NCBI RefSeq assembly: GCF_024435355.1
Contig: NZ_JAMJWG010000001.1
Location: 62,001-126,000 of the forward strand
Reading direction: 5' to 3'
Length of the DNA: 64,000 bases
Origin: Streptomyces odontomachi
GTDB lineage: Bacteria; Actinomycetota; Actinomycetes; Streptomycetales; Streptomycetaceae
The translations under genes and the position numbers were made by a program. The notes below the pieces were generated by a model. The model did no database searches and was not told the DNA's origin. It saw only the letters and a list, made by a program, of their open reading frames with translations. The stretch's first letter is position 1. The number at the start of each line of letters is the position of its first letter. Positions 18,195 through 26,324 of the stretch are shown piece by piece.

Positions 18195-18472
18195 AAGGGA
18201 TGACGCCGATGACACTGCAAGGCGATCCGCACCTCCAGATGGTGCGACCGGTGACCCCGAACACCCCGCAGGGCTGCGAGGAGTGCCTGGCCCAGGGAAC
18301 CGGCTGGGTGCATCTGAGGATGTGCCTGACCTGCGGGCACGTGGGCTGCTGCGACTCCTCGCCGGGCCGGCACGCCCGGCGGCACGCGGCCACCAGCGAG
18401 CACCCCATCGTCGAGTCCTACGAGCCCGGCGAGGACTGGCGGTGGTGCTTCATCGACGAGGCGATGGTGTGA
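18191..18472 (+). CDS. UBP-type zinc finger protein
   Basis: 93 residues from the ATG at 18191, which overlaps the thioredoxin stop. ATG 18209 has the better spaced ribosome binding site (AAAGGG) and may be the true start. The domain has CEECLAQGTGWVHLRMCLTC and GHVGCCDSSPGRHARRHAAT followed by SEHPIV, the Cys/His pattern of the ubiquitin-hydrolase-type zinc finger, which binds free C-terminal Gly-Gly peptides in eukaryotes. In actinobacteria such small proteins commonly sit beside or are fused to the flavoprotein type encoded next. Its bacterial partner is unknown; a role in recognising protein C-termini or in redox sensing is speculation. Confidence 0.85.
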   Translation: MKGMTPMTLQGDPHLQMVRPVTPNTPQGCEECLAQGTGWVHLRMCLTCGHVGCCDSSPGRHARRHAATSEHPIVESYEPGEDWRWCFIDEAMV

Positions 18473-20274
18473 TGGGGACCGACGGTAACCGCGACCACGG
18501 CGGCCTCACCGAGACCCCGGACCGGCACGGCGCCTTCCCCCGGCTGACGCCGGAGCAGCTGGACGCACTGGCTCGGCACGGCGAGCGCCGCCGGGTCGAG
18601 GAGGGCGACGTGCTGTTCCGCGAGGGACAGCAGTGCGAGGAGTTCCTCGCCATCCTCAGCGGGCTCGTCGAGGTCGTGCACGACCTCGACGGCATGGAGC
18701 AGCGCACCGTGGCCGTCCACGGTCCGGGCCGGTTCCTGGGCGAACTGGGACTGCTTGCGGGCCAGGCGGCGTTCGACACGGCGATCGCGCGGGAGCCCGG
18801 CGAGGTGCTCGCCGTGCCGGTGCAGCGCCAGCGGTCCCTGGTCGCCGAGGACCCGGTCCTCGGCGACCTTGTGCTGCGCGCCTACCTCGGCCGGCGCTCC
18901 ATGCTCATCGGCCTGGGCGCGGGCTTTCGGATCCTGGGCTCCTGCTACTCGCCCGAGACCAGGAGATTGCGCGAGTTCGCGGCCCGCAACCGGCTGCCGC
19001 ACCGGTGGATCGACCTGGAGAAGGACCACGAGGCCGAGGCGCTGCTGCGGAGGTTCTCCATCCGGCCGGAGGAGACTCCCGTCGTCATCTGGAAGGGTCG
19101 TGAGGTGCTGCGCAACCCCAGCCTCACCGAACTCGCCCGGCTGATCGGCCTGCCCGCGCCCACGCCCGACATCACCCGCAGCGATCTGCTGGTGATCGGC
19201 GCCGGACCCGCCGGCCTTGCAAGCGCCGTGTACGGGGCCTCCGACGGGCTCGACACGCTGATCGTGGACGCCCTCGCCACCGGCGGCCAGGCCGCGGCCT
19301 CCTCGCGCATCGAGAACTACCTCGGCTTCCCCTCCGGGATATCCGGCGGCGAACTCATGGAGCGGTCCGTCATCCAGGCCCGCAAGTTCGGCGCGCGGAT
19401 CACCGTGCCGCTGGAGGCCAGGGGCCTCGAACGCCGCGACGACCACTACGCCGTCCACTTCACCGACGGAACCCGCATCGAGGCGCGTACCGTCGTCCTC
19501 GCCCCCGGCGTGCGCTACCGCAGGCTGGCCGCGCCCGGCATCGCCCGCTTCGAGGGCATCAGCGTGTTCTACGCGGCCACGCTGCACGAGGCGCACCAGT
19601 GCGGCTCGGACCCGGTGGCCGTGGTCGGCGGCGGCAACTCCGCCGGGCAGGCCGCGCTGTTCCTCGCCGAGTACACACCCGAGGTGCGCCTGATCGTGCG
19701 CGGCGGCGCCCTGGGCAAGGACATGTCGAGGTACCTGGTGGACCAGGTGGAGCGCCATCCGAGGGTCCGGGTGCTGCTCCACCACGAGGTGCAGGAGGCG
19801 CTCGGCGATGACGTCCTGCGGTCGCTGACCCTCAGGGACAACACCACCGACCGGGTCGGGGAGGTGCCGGCCAGGGCCCTGTTCGTCTTCATCGGGGCCC
19901 GCCCGCACACCGACTGGCTCGTGGGCGCACTGGCGATGGACCGGCGCGGCTTCGTCCTGACGGGCTCCGACGCACAGGCGGCGGCCGACCCCGACATCTG
20001 GGCGGCATCGGGGCGCTCGCCGATGATGCTGGAGACCACGCTGCCGGGCGTGTTCGCGGCGGGCGACGTCAGGAGCGGGTCCGTCAAACGTGTCGCCTCG
20101 GCGGCCGGCGAGGGTGCCATGGCGACCCGGCTCGTCCACGAGCACCTGGCCGAGGAGGGCAACCTCGTCCGCACCCCCGCCACCGGGGACCGCATGCCCG
20201 GCGGCGACTCCGGCGACCACACCCGCCGGCCCGGCGGCCGGCAACCGGCGATGGGCGGCGTGGCACAGCACTGA
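18472..20274 (+). CDS. Cyclic-nucleotide-binding / thioredoxin-reductase-like flavoprotein without redox CxxC
   Basis: 600 residues with three parts. Residues 20-135 are a cNMP-binding beta-roll (VEEGDVLFREGQQCEEFLAI, PGRFLGELGLL). Residues 145-225 look like a thioredoxin/glutaredoxin-type fold with a single cysteine (GSCYSPET) and EETPVVIWKG. From residue 236 comes a TrxB-like pyridine nucleotide-disulfide oxidoreductase: FAD motif VIGAGPAGLASAVY, NADPH motif VAVVGGGNSAGQAALF (about 382) and C-terminal FAD motif PGVFAAGDVRSG. The usual CATC redox pair just before the NADPH motif is replaced by FYAATLHEAH, so direct disulfide reduction by the standard mechanism is not possible. It starts inside the stop of the previous gene (TGATG) and ends the operon. 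Confidence 0.9.
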   Translation: MGTDGNRDHGGLTETPDRHGAFPRLTPEQLDALARHGERRRVEEGDVLFREGQQCEEFLAILSGLVEVVHDLDGMEQRTVAVHGPGRFLGELGLLAGQAAFDTAIAREPGEVLAVPVQRQRSLVAEDPVLGDLVLRAYLGRRSMLIGLGAGFRILGSCYSPETRRLREFAARNRLPHRWIDLEKDHEAEALLRRFSIRPEETPVVIWKGREVLRNPSLTELARLIGLPAPTPDITRSDLLVIGAGPAGLASAVYGASDGLDTLIVDALATGGQAAASSRIENYLGFPSGISGGELMERSVIQARKFGARITVPLEARGLERRDDHYAVHFTDGTRIEARTVVLAPGVRYRRLAAPGIARFEGISVFYAATLHEAHQCGSDPVAVVGGGNSAGQAALFLAEYTPEVRLIVRGGALGKDMSRYLVDQVERHPRVRVLLHHEVQEALGDDVLRSLTLRDNTTDRVGEVPARALFVFIGARPHTDWLVGALAMDRRGFVLTGSDAQAAADPDIWAASGRSPMMLETTLPGVFAAGDVRSGSVKRVASAAGEGAMATRLVHEHLAEEGNLVRTPATGDRMPGGDSGDHTRRPGGRQPAMGGVAQH

Positions 20275-20288
20275 CCCACCCCTCCACG

Positions 20289-20310
20289 TGCCAGGCGGAG
20301 GCCTGGGGCA
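20289..20310 (+). terminator. Hairpin after the chaperone operon
   Basis: TGCCAGGC-GGAG-GCCTGG(G)GCA forms a stem of about 10 bp with one bulge, 15 bp after the last stop of the operon and before a convergent gene. No T-tract, as usual in Streptomyces terminators. Confidence 0.6.
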
Positions 20311-20367
20311 TGACCGATGCCGATGCCGGCTGTCCCCAGGAACCGGTGCCGGGCCGGCGTCGGACGC

Positions 20368-20757
20368 TCAGGTCAGTTCAGGCTTGCCGAGCAGCGCCGC
20401 GTAGCCCGACGGCAGCTGGCTGATGACCTGGTTCAGCTCTCCCCCGGAGACCGCCTGCCCCAGAGTCGACAGCACGGCCTTGGCGTCCTTCTCGGCGCTC
20501 TCGGGCGAGGCGCCCTCCTGCCGGGCCAGGCGCCGGAGGAACTCCGTCACCCCGAACGACTCGGGTGTATCGCTGCGGGACCGCAGCACGACCTCGCCCA
20601 GCGGGTCTGGCAGCTGGGAGGCCAGGTCCTCCGCCTCGCCGGCCGTGATTCGCTGCCCGAACAACTGGAGCACGTCCGTCATCGCCCGCTCGGACTGCCT
20701 GCGGTCGTCGTACTTGCCGCGGTCCTGCACTTTCGCTACGAACTCATCGTATTTCAT
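20368..20757 (-). CDS. DUF2267 protein
   Basis: 129 residues from ATG 20757. It has the two similar helical repeats of DUF2267: MTDVLQLFGQRITAGEAEDL-ASQLP near residue 25 and AVLSTLGQAVSGGELNQVIS-QLP near residue 95. The repeats are short four-helix units; the biochemical role is unknown, but DUF2267 genes are frequent in stress islands of actinobacteria and proteobacteria. Convergent with the chaperone operon and directly downstream of the MFS transporter gene (23-bp gap), with which it is probably cotranscribed. Confidence 0.9.
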   Translation of the reverse strand: MKYDEFVAKVQDRGKYDDRRQSERAMTDVLQLFGQRITAGEAEDLASQLPDPLGEVVLRSRSDTPESFGVTEFLRRLARQEGASPESAEKDAKAVLSTLGQAVSGGELNQVISQLPSGYAALLGKPELT

Positions 20758-20780
20758 GGGGCATCGATCCTCTTCGTCGC

Positions 20781-22634
20781 TCAGCGTTCCCGATCGCGGC
20801 CGGGCGGGCGGTAACGGTTCTTGGTCATCCGGTTCGCCCGGGACTCCCGCACGGTCTGGCGCAGTGCGGAGCGGAACCGCCCGGGCCCCCAGGAGCGGCC
20901 GTGGACGACCTCCTTCAGCTCGTCGCGCCCGGTGCTGCCGCGCCGGTCCAGGGTGCCGGCCAGTTCCTCGACCTCCCGGTCGAGGTCCCGGTCGGCCATG
21001 GCGGCAGTGCGGCTGCTGCGGTCCCCGGTACCGATCATGCCGGGGGAGTACATGAAGCGGCCCGGCCCCGGGCGGAAGCGCCGCACACCCCGACGCTCGC
21101 GGGACAGGTTCCTGGCGCTGCGGGCCGCCACCCGCGCGGACACCTCATCCGAGGGGGCGGGCGCACCGCCTCGTTCGAAGTCCTTCTCGGCCTCCTCCGC
21201 CGTGAGCGGCACCGCGATGTTCTCCAGCGACTGCTGCTCGGCGCGCACCCCGAAGAGCACCTCCGCGATCCCGCCCAGGATCATCACCGCAGCACCGATC
21301 AGGAAGCCGATCGCCACCTGGTTGATGCTGCCGCTGTGGATCAGCTGGCCGAAGAGCATCGGGCCGCTGATACCGCCGACCGCGGTGCCGATGGCGAAGA
21401 ACAGCGCGATGCACAGCGCCCGGCTCTCCATCGGGAAGACTTCGCTGACGGTAAGGTACGCCGAGCTTGCGCCCGCCGACGCAAGAAAGAAGGTGAAGCC
21501 CACCAGCCCGAAGAACTGCCAGGCGCTCAGGGTGACGTTCATCATCAGCACCGCCGTGGCGATGGCCATCAGCCCCGTGCCGACATAGCTGGCCGTGATC
21601 ATGGGCTTGCGCCCGATGGTGTCGAAGAAGCGGCCGAGCAGTACCGGGCCCAGGAAGTTGCAGACTGCGAAGACGATCAGGAACTGCGGCACATGGCCGG
21701 AGTTCACTCCGAAGTACTGGCCAAGAATGGTGCCCAGGTCGAAGGTGACCGCGTTGTACATGAAGGCCTGGCCGACGAAGAGGGCGAGGCCGAGCAGGGC
21801 CCGCCTGGGATAGCGCCGCGCCGCCGTCCCCGCGATCTCCCGGAACGGGATAGCCCTGCGCTGCCGTACCCTGATCGACCAGCTCGGGCGCGGAAAATCT
21901 TCGCCGGTCTCCTCGCGCACCTCGCGCTCGATCCCGTCGACGATGCGCTCCGCCTCCGCCTCGCGGCCGTGGATGAACAGCCACCGGGGACTCTCCGGCA
22001 CGCTGCGCCGGATCAGAATGATGCCGAGGCCGAGGATCCCGCCGATTCCGAAGGCGAGCCGCCAGCCCACATTGCTCGCGAGCAGCGAGGCGTTGAGGAG
22101 GAGCAACGATGCGGCGCTGCCGATCGCGGCACCCAACCAGTAACTGCCGTTGATCGCCAGGTCGACCCGGCCCCGGTTGCGGGCCGGGATGAGCTCGTCG
22201 ATGGCCGAGTTGATCGCCGCGTACTCACCGCCTATGCCCGCCCCGGTGAAGAACCGCATCAGGAAGAAGTACCAGGGGGCGAAGGAGCCGGCAGTGGCCA
22301 GCGTGGCGAGGATGTACAGGCCGAGCGTCAGCATGAAGAGTTTCTTGCGCCCGAACCGGTCGGTCAGCTGGCCGAAGAAGAGCGCGCCCGCACAGGCCCC
22401 GGCGACGTAGATGCCGGCCGCGAGGCCGATGTCGGCGGCGTTCAGGTGGATACCACTGCCCGGCTCGGTCATCCGCTGGGCGACCGCCCCCACGATCGTC
22501 ACCTCCAGGCCGTCCAGGACCCAGACGGTGCCGAGCCCCAGTACCACCCGCCAGTGGAACCGGGACCATGGCAGCCGATCGAGGCGCGCGGGGACGTCGG
22601 TACGGATCGTGCGCAGTTCTGAAGTCTCTGACAT
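20781..22634 (-). CDS. MFS transporter with charged C-terminal extension
   Basis: 617 residues from ATG 22634, preceded by GGGGTGAT. Twelve membrane helices are apparent in residues 25-490, with the sugar/organic-anion porter loop motif GQLTDRFGRKKLF between helices 2 and 3 and RFFDTIGRKPM between 8 and 9. The family includes sugar, aromatic acid and phosphate porters; the substrate cannot be read. After the last helix comes a cytoplasmic tail of about 110 residues rich in Arg (ARSARNLSRERRGVRRFRPG; KNRYRPPGRDRER), unlike standard MFS proteins. The last helix is followed by LFGVRAEQQSLENIA, a recurring feature of this actinobacterial subgroup. It heads an operon with the DUF2267 gene. Confidence 0.88.
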   Translation of the reverse strand: MSETSELRTIRTDVPARLDRLPWSRFHWRVVLGLGTVWVLDGLEVTIVGAVAQRMTEPGSGIHLNAADIGLAAGIYVAGACAGALFFGQLTDRFGRKKLFMLTLGLYILATLATAGSFAPWYFFLMRFFTGAGIGGEYAAINSAIDELIPARNRGRVDLAINGSYWLGAAIGSAASLLLLNASLLASNVGWRLAFGIGGILGLGIILIRRSVPESPRWLFIHGREAEAERIVDGIEREVREETGEDFPRPSWSIRVRQRRAIPFREIAGTAARRYPRRALLGLALFVGQAFMYNAVTFDLGTILGQYFGVNSGHVPQFLIVFAVCNFLGPVLLGRFFDTIGRKPMITASYVGTGLMAIATAVLMMNVTLSAWQFFGLVGFTFFLASAGASSAYLTVSEVFPMESRALCIALFFAIGTAVGGISGPMLFGQLIHSGSINQVAIGFLIGAAVMILGGIAEVLFGVRAEQQSLENIAVPLTAEEAEKDFERGGAPAPSDEVSARVAARSARNLSRERRGVRRFRPGPGRFMYSPGMIGTGDRSSRTAAMADRDLDREVEELAGTLDRRGSTGRDELKEVVHGRSWGPGRFRSALRQTVRESRANRMTKNRYRPPGRDRER

Positions 22635-22733
22635 GGGTATCACCCCGATCACTGGACGGGTGTGCGCCACCTGAGTGGGCTCCGCGGCCGCTTGCCGTGG
22701 GCAGCCCGGGGTACCTGCCTACACTCGTGATTG

Positions 22734-22982
22734 ATGCTCCGCTGCCGCCTTCTCGGCCACCGCTACCGCTTCTTCAGCGTGGGGAACTCGCTGGAGTGGC
22801 GGTGCGCCCGCGGCTGCGGGGCCGAGGGCAGTAAGAAGTACGCGTCCGCGCAGGACGCAGACCGCTACGCCCGGGCCTTCGACCTGGAGGACCGCGCCGA
22901 TCTAGGCCGGCGAGCACCGCTCGTCGGGCTGTTCCCGCTGCGTCTGTGGCGGGCGCTGCGGTCCCGCAGACAGCAGTCCTGA
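22734..22982 (+). CDS. Small conserved actinobacterial protein, possible zinc-binding
   Basis: 82 residues from ATG 22734. CRLLGHRYRF then WRCARGCG gives Cys-x6-His and Cys-x3-Cys groups that could bind one metal; DADRYARAFDLEDRADLGRR and APLVGLFPLRLWR complete it. I have seen similar short proteins as hypothetical entries in Streptomyces but know no function. A TACACT at 22720 suggests transcription starting at or close to the ATG (leaderless). Divergent from the MFS gene and convergent with the DUF1931 gene. Confidence 0.7.
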   Translation: MLRCRLLGHRYRFFSVGNSLEWRCARGCGAEGSKKYASAQDADRYARAFDLEDRADLGRRAPLVGLFPLRLWRALRSRRQQS

Positions 22983-22994
22983 GGCCACGCGCGC

Positions 22995-23031
22995 CGGCCC
23001 GGGGCGGGGAGCGAGCTCTCGCCCCGGGCCG
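22995..23031. terminator. Bidirectional terminator hairpin
   Basis: A perfect 12-bp GC stem (CGGCCCGGGGCG at 22995-23006, complement at 23020-23031) with a 13-base loop lies between the two convergent genes. Confidence 0.8.
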
Positions 23032-23051
23032 CCGTCCACAGGCCCGGACTA

Positions 23052-23501
23052 TTACAGCAGCAGGTGAAACAGGTCGAAGACGTGCTCCCACTGCGGGGTC
23101 AGCGGATGCCGGCGCTCCGGGTCCACCGTCCGCAGGGCACGAGCCAGCGCGACGCTCAACCCACCCGCCAGGTCAGGAAGCCGCGCATTGGTCTCCTCGC
23201 TCGCCGACAGCTCCAGCGCAGGCCGGGCCGTCAGCTCCTCGAGCAGCGGCCGCAGCTCGATGTCCTGATCGATCTTGTGGAAGTCGCGGATGCACTCCTG
23301 GAGGCCCTTGGTGACGGGCAGGTCCTGCGGCTCGATCAGATCCCGGCCGTTTGCCTTCGCCCTGGTGGCGCCGATGAGGAAGAAGTCGTAGATCTTGTCG
23401 TTGACGAAGTCGTTGTAGGCCTTGACGTCGTTCTTGTCGACGGTCAGGCCCGCTGCCTCACGGAAGAAGCGCTCGAACCTGTGCACGCCCATCACGGGCA
23501 T
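23052..23501 (-). CDS. DUF1931 histone-fold protein
   Basis: 149 residues from ATG 23501, with a strong GGAGGTGAT site six bases upstream. The sequence is typical of DUF1931: MPVMGVHRFERFFREAAGL at the N-terminus, VDKNDVKAYNDFVNDKIYDF, IGATRAKANGRDLIEPQDLP and TKGLQECIRDF. Structures known for this family show two histone folds in one chain, similar to archaeal histones. It may bind DNA, but the family's role in bacteria is not settled. The lysine- and arginine-poor C-terminal half differs from true DNA-wrapping histones. Single gene, followed by the hairpin at 22995. Confidence 0.9.
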   Translation of the reverse strand: MPVMGVHRFERFFREAAGLTVDKNDVKAYNDFVNDKIYDFFLIGATRAKANGRDLIEPQDLPVTKGLQECIRDFHKIDQDIELRPLLEELTARPALELSASEETNARLPDLAGGLSVALARALRTVDPERRHPLTPQWEHVFDLFHLLL

Positions 23502-23719
23502 CGCGATCACCTCCGGCGAAGCATCCACGGGTCGGTTCTGATCGCCAACCGCCTCCTGCGGACGGCGAGCCCCTGCTCTCCTGGTGATCGCGGTGGGGAG
23601 GGCCTCGCCACGACCATGGCCTCCACTATGGACGAGCCCCTCGGGCCCCGCACGTCGGGCTCGGAACCGGGCCCGTCCCCGGCATCAGCCGCCACCGTCT
23701 ACAGCTCACGCACTCCGAG

Positions 23720-24010
23720 ACGCCCGCTGTCCGCGGCGGAGATTCATGCCCTGGTCACCGAGGTCCGACGAGTACTGCGGCCGGGCGGCTCCTACGTCTA
23801 CACCGTGCGTCACACCGGGGACGCGCACTACCAAGCCGGTACCAGGCACGGTGACGACACCTGGGAGCACGGCGGCTTCGCCGTCCACTTCTTCCCCCGC
23901 GCTCTGGTCGACGACCTCGCTTCAGGGCTGGACGCTCGAGGAAGTCCACGCGTTCGGGGAAGGCAGCCTCCCGCGGCGCCTCTGGCGAGGCACGCAAACC
24001 GCCCCCGGCG
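23720..24010 (+). pseudogene. Class I SAM-dependent methyltransferase remnant, frameshifted
   Basis: One frame reads IHALVTEVRRVLRPGGSYVY then TVRHTGDAHYQAG and HGGFAVHFFPRALVDDLA, the C-terminal half of a Methyltransf_11-type protein; the match continues in another frame from about 23,925 as GWTLEEVHAFGEGSLPRRLW. The N-terminal SAM-binding half is absent. A frameshift and missing half make it a relic. Confidence 0.65.
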
Positions 24011-24287
24011 GACCTGCCGGCACGGCGCGCGAAAACCCACGCCGCCCGTCAGCCGGATACCAGTCGGCGAAGTCAGCATCCGTGCAGACCATCCAGCGAT
24101 CATGTACCCACATCGCCGCCGTGCCACGAGGATTGCCGGCCCGCGCTATCCGCACCGTCAACGGCGGAATCACCCGCCCAACCCCGGACCTGTTGCCGCT
24201 GCTGCCACCGCCGACCGCCGACACCGCCCACTCCCACCAGAGCAGCGTCACAAAAACATCAGCGCGGGCTTCGTAGGTGATCTTCAC
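23922..24287 (-). CDS. Doubtful hypothetical ORF over the methyltransferase remnant
   Basis: An open frame of 121 codons from GTG 24285-24287. Residues about 45-90 (RIARAGNPRGTAAMWVHDRW, then TDADFADWYPADG) look like genuine protein sequence, while the C-terminal third lies antisense to the methyltransferase relic and is unlikely to be real. No family is recognised; it could be another decayed gene. Confidence 0.3.
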   Translation of the reverse strand: MKITYEARADVFVTLLWWEWAVSAVGGGSSGNRSGVGRVIPPLTVRIARAGNPRGTAAMWVHDRWMVCTDADFADWYPADGRRGFSRAVPAGPPGAVCVPRQRRRGRLPSPNAWTSSSVQP

Positions 24288-24462
24288 CCCACCGGGCGAA
24301 GATCGCCAACAGCATTCTGACCTGCGGACAGCGGCGTTTTAAGTGGTGTCCAGTGCCTGCGTTGGTGAGGCGTCGGACTATCACATGGGTCATGGCCCGG
24401 TAGACGCGGGAGGACGAGGACGTGGTGGTGGTGCTCATAGCCGCGGACCAGACGCTGGCGCA

Positions 24463-24790
24463 GCAGCGGGATCGCCCGGCAGCGCGCGGCACTGTACAAC
24501 GTAGCCACAGTACCCACCCTCTACATTGGGATCGCCTGCCTGTACGCCGCGCTATACGTTCTCGTCATTCTCACGGCGGTGTTCGTACTCACCCCGGAAG
24601 GGCTGAGCCCCGTGATCCGACACCGATCCGCGCACCGGTTGTTACCTGTCCCTGGCGCGGCTCATCACGTCCATGGGCGCGCTGGGCGTCGGACTTGAGG
24701 AAGAAAGCGCGGTCCGTAAGTCGGCCTGCGGTGAGCGCCAGCGGCAGAGCCAGCGCCAGGACGCCGATTGGCCGGGAGCCGGCTGAGCCA
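24463..24790 (+). pseudogene. Membrane protein remnant with frameshift
   Basis: One frame reads IARQRAALYNVATVPTLYIG then IACLYAALYVLVILTAVFVL, two membrane helices; after about 24,640 the match continues in another frame with CYLSLARLITSMGALGVGLE followed by EESAVRKSAC. Together they resemble the C-terminal half of a common Streptomyces membrane protein of unknown function that ends in this glycine-rich helix. No start is present and the frame is broken. Confidence 0.5.
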
Positions 24791-24842
24791 CTCCCGATTG
24801 GCACGGAGATGCAGGAGCGACCCGACCCACGAGGAGGCAACG

Positions 24843-25979
24843 ATGGATCCCAGCGTGTCTTCCAGGGAGTGTGTTCTGGTACTCGACGCCGGCTCCTCAA
24901 GTCTGCACATCACCCTGTTCGGGGCGGACAACACACCGATCGCCAGTCACGACGCCGAGAGACCGCCAGGGCCCGAAACGATGGAGGAGTTGCGCGGCTT
25001 CCTGGCCACCGTGCCCACGCCATCGGCCGTAGGACATCGCCTCGTCCACGGTGGCCCGCGTCTGACGGAGCACACTCTGATCGACGGACCGGTGCGTGCG
25101 TTGCTGGAGGAGGCCGCGCCTCTGTCACCTCTGCACATGCGCCCCGCACTCGCCGTAGTGGACGCTGCCGGTGTGCTACTGCCGGACATTCCCCACGTCG
25201 CCTGTTTCGATACGGCCTTCCACGCGGAGCTGCCTCCCGCCGCTTATGAGTACGCCATCCCTGAGCAGTGGCGCGTGCAGTACGGGTTGCGCCGCTACGG
25301 CTTCCACGGTCTCTCCTACAGCTGGTCCCTGGCGCGCACTGCCGACGTGCTGGACCGCCCCTCCGGCGCCCTCCACGTCGTTATCGCCCACCTCGGCGGT
25401 GGCTGCTCGGCCTGCGCCGTGCGCAACGGCCGCAGCGTGGACACGACCATGGGACTGACTCCGTTGGAGGGGCTGGTGATGAGCCGTCGCAGCGGCAGCA
25501 TCGATCCGGGAGCCCTTGTGTGGCTGCAACGTCAACACGGACTGAGCGCGAAGGAGATCGAGGAGGCGCTCCAACGGCACTCCGGTCTTCTCGGCCTCTC
25601 GGGCACCTCAGGGGACACGCGCGACCTCGTGCGCGCGCGTGCCGAAGGAGACGCGTCCGCCCAGGGCGCTCTGGCCGCCTTCGTCCACAGCTGCTGCCGC
25701 GGCATCGCAGCGATGGCTGCCTCGTTGGACCACCTCGACGCTCTGGTCTTCACCGGCGAAATCGGCGAGGATCAGCCCGAGGTGCGCGAGGAAATCTGCA
25801 CGCGCCTGTCCGTCCTGGGAGTACGCGGCGGGCTGTCCGTCCCCTCGGAGCAGGAGCTGCGCGAAGTCGGAGCACGCAGGATCGACGCACCGGGCACGGG
25901 AGCGCCGATCATCGTGGTCACCACCGGGGAGACTCAGCAGATCGCCGCGGAAACGCGCCGCGCCCTTATCCGCCGTTAG
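24843..25979 (+). CDS. Acetate/propionate kinase family protein
   Basis: 378 residues, slightly short for AckA (about 400). The ATG follows GAGGAGG. Family motifs are present in order: VLDAGSSSLHITLF (phosphate loop, usual VLNCGSSS), GHRLVHGG, VACFDTAFH with the catalytic Asp, YGFHGLSY, IAHLGGGCSACAVRNGRSVD, TTMGLTPLEGLVMSRRSGSI and GLSGTSGDTRDL. The last motif reads FTGEIGEDQPEVRE where most acetate kinases have FTGGIGEN. It would interconvert acetate+ATP and acetyl phosphate; no phosphotransacetylase gene is nearby, so it may use acetyl phosphate or another acyl phosphate from elsewhere. Its stop overlaps that of a convergent broken DUF2267 gene. Confidence 0.88.
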   Translation: MDPSVSSRECVLVLDAGSSSLHITLFGADNTPIASHDAERPPGPETMEELRGFLATVPTPSAVGHRLVHGGPRLTEHTLIDGPVRALLEEAAPLSPLHMRPALAVVDAAGVLLPDIPHVACFDTAFHAELPPAAYEYAIPEQWRVQYGLRRYGFHGLSYSWSLARTADVLDRPSGALHVVIAHLGGGCSACAVRNGRSVDTTMGLTPLEGLVMSRRSGSIDPGALVWLQRQHGLSAKEIEEALQRHSGLLGLSGTSGDTRDLVRARAEGDASAQGALAAFVHSCCRGIAAMAASLDHLDALVFTGEIGEDQPEVREEICTRLSVLGVRGGLSVPSEQELREVGARRIDAPGTGAPIIVVTTGETQQIAAETRRALIRR

Positions 25980-26324
25980 AACTGCGGCAGGATGGCGGCC
26001 AGGGTAGCGGGAAGAATGGCCTCCAGGCCCTCCCACTCGCCGCTGGCGACGTACTGCTGAGCGCCTTGAGGACCGTACTTGCCAGTGCTTCCGAGGGGTT
26101 CCACCGATCGTGGTAGACGTCCCGCAGCAACGTCGGCAGCTGTGCGCCGAATGGACGCACTCCTCCACCGTCAAGCGATCCCGAACCGGGTGCAGCACCG
26201 CGCGCAGGGCGGCGTAAGACTGCTTCCGGCGGGCCCTGGCCGCCCGGGGCCCCACGATCCGGTAACGCCGAACGGCGCGGACCTTCCGTACTCGCAGAAA
26301 CTCCTGTTCGGAGTCTTCCGTCAA
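25976..26324 (-). pseudogene. DUF2267 gene broken by frameshifts
   Basis: Starting at a TTG that overlaps the preceding membrane gene stop (TTGA), three frames in turn match one DUF2267 protein: YAALRAVLHPVRDRLTVEEC, then FGAQLPTLLRDVYHDRWNPS, then QQYVASGEWEGLEAILPATL with LAAILPQF-stop. At least two frameshifts destroy it. The coupling with the upstream gene suggests that it was once its operon partner. Confidence 0.7.
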
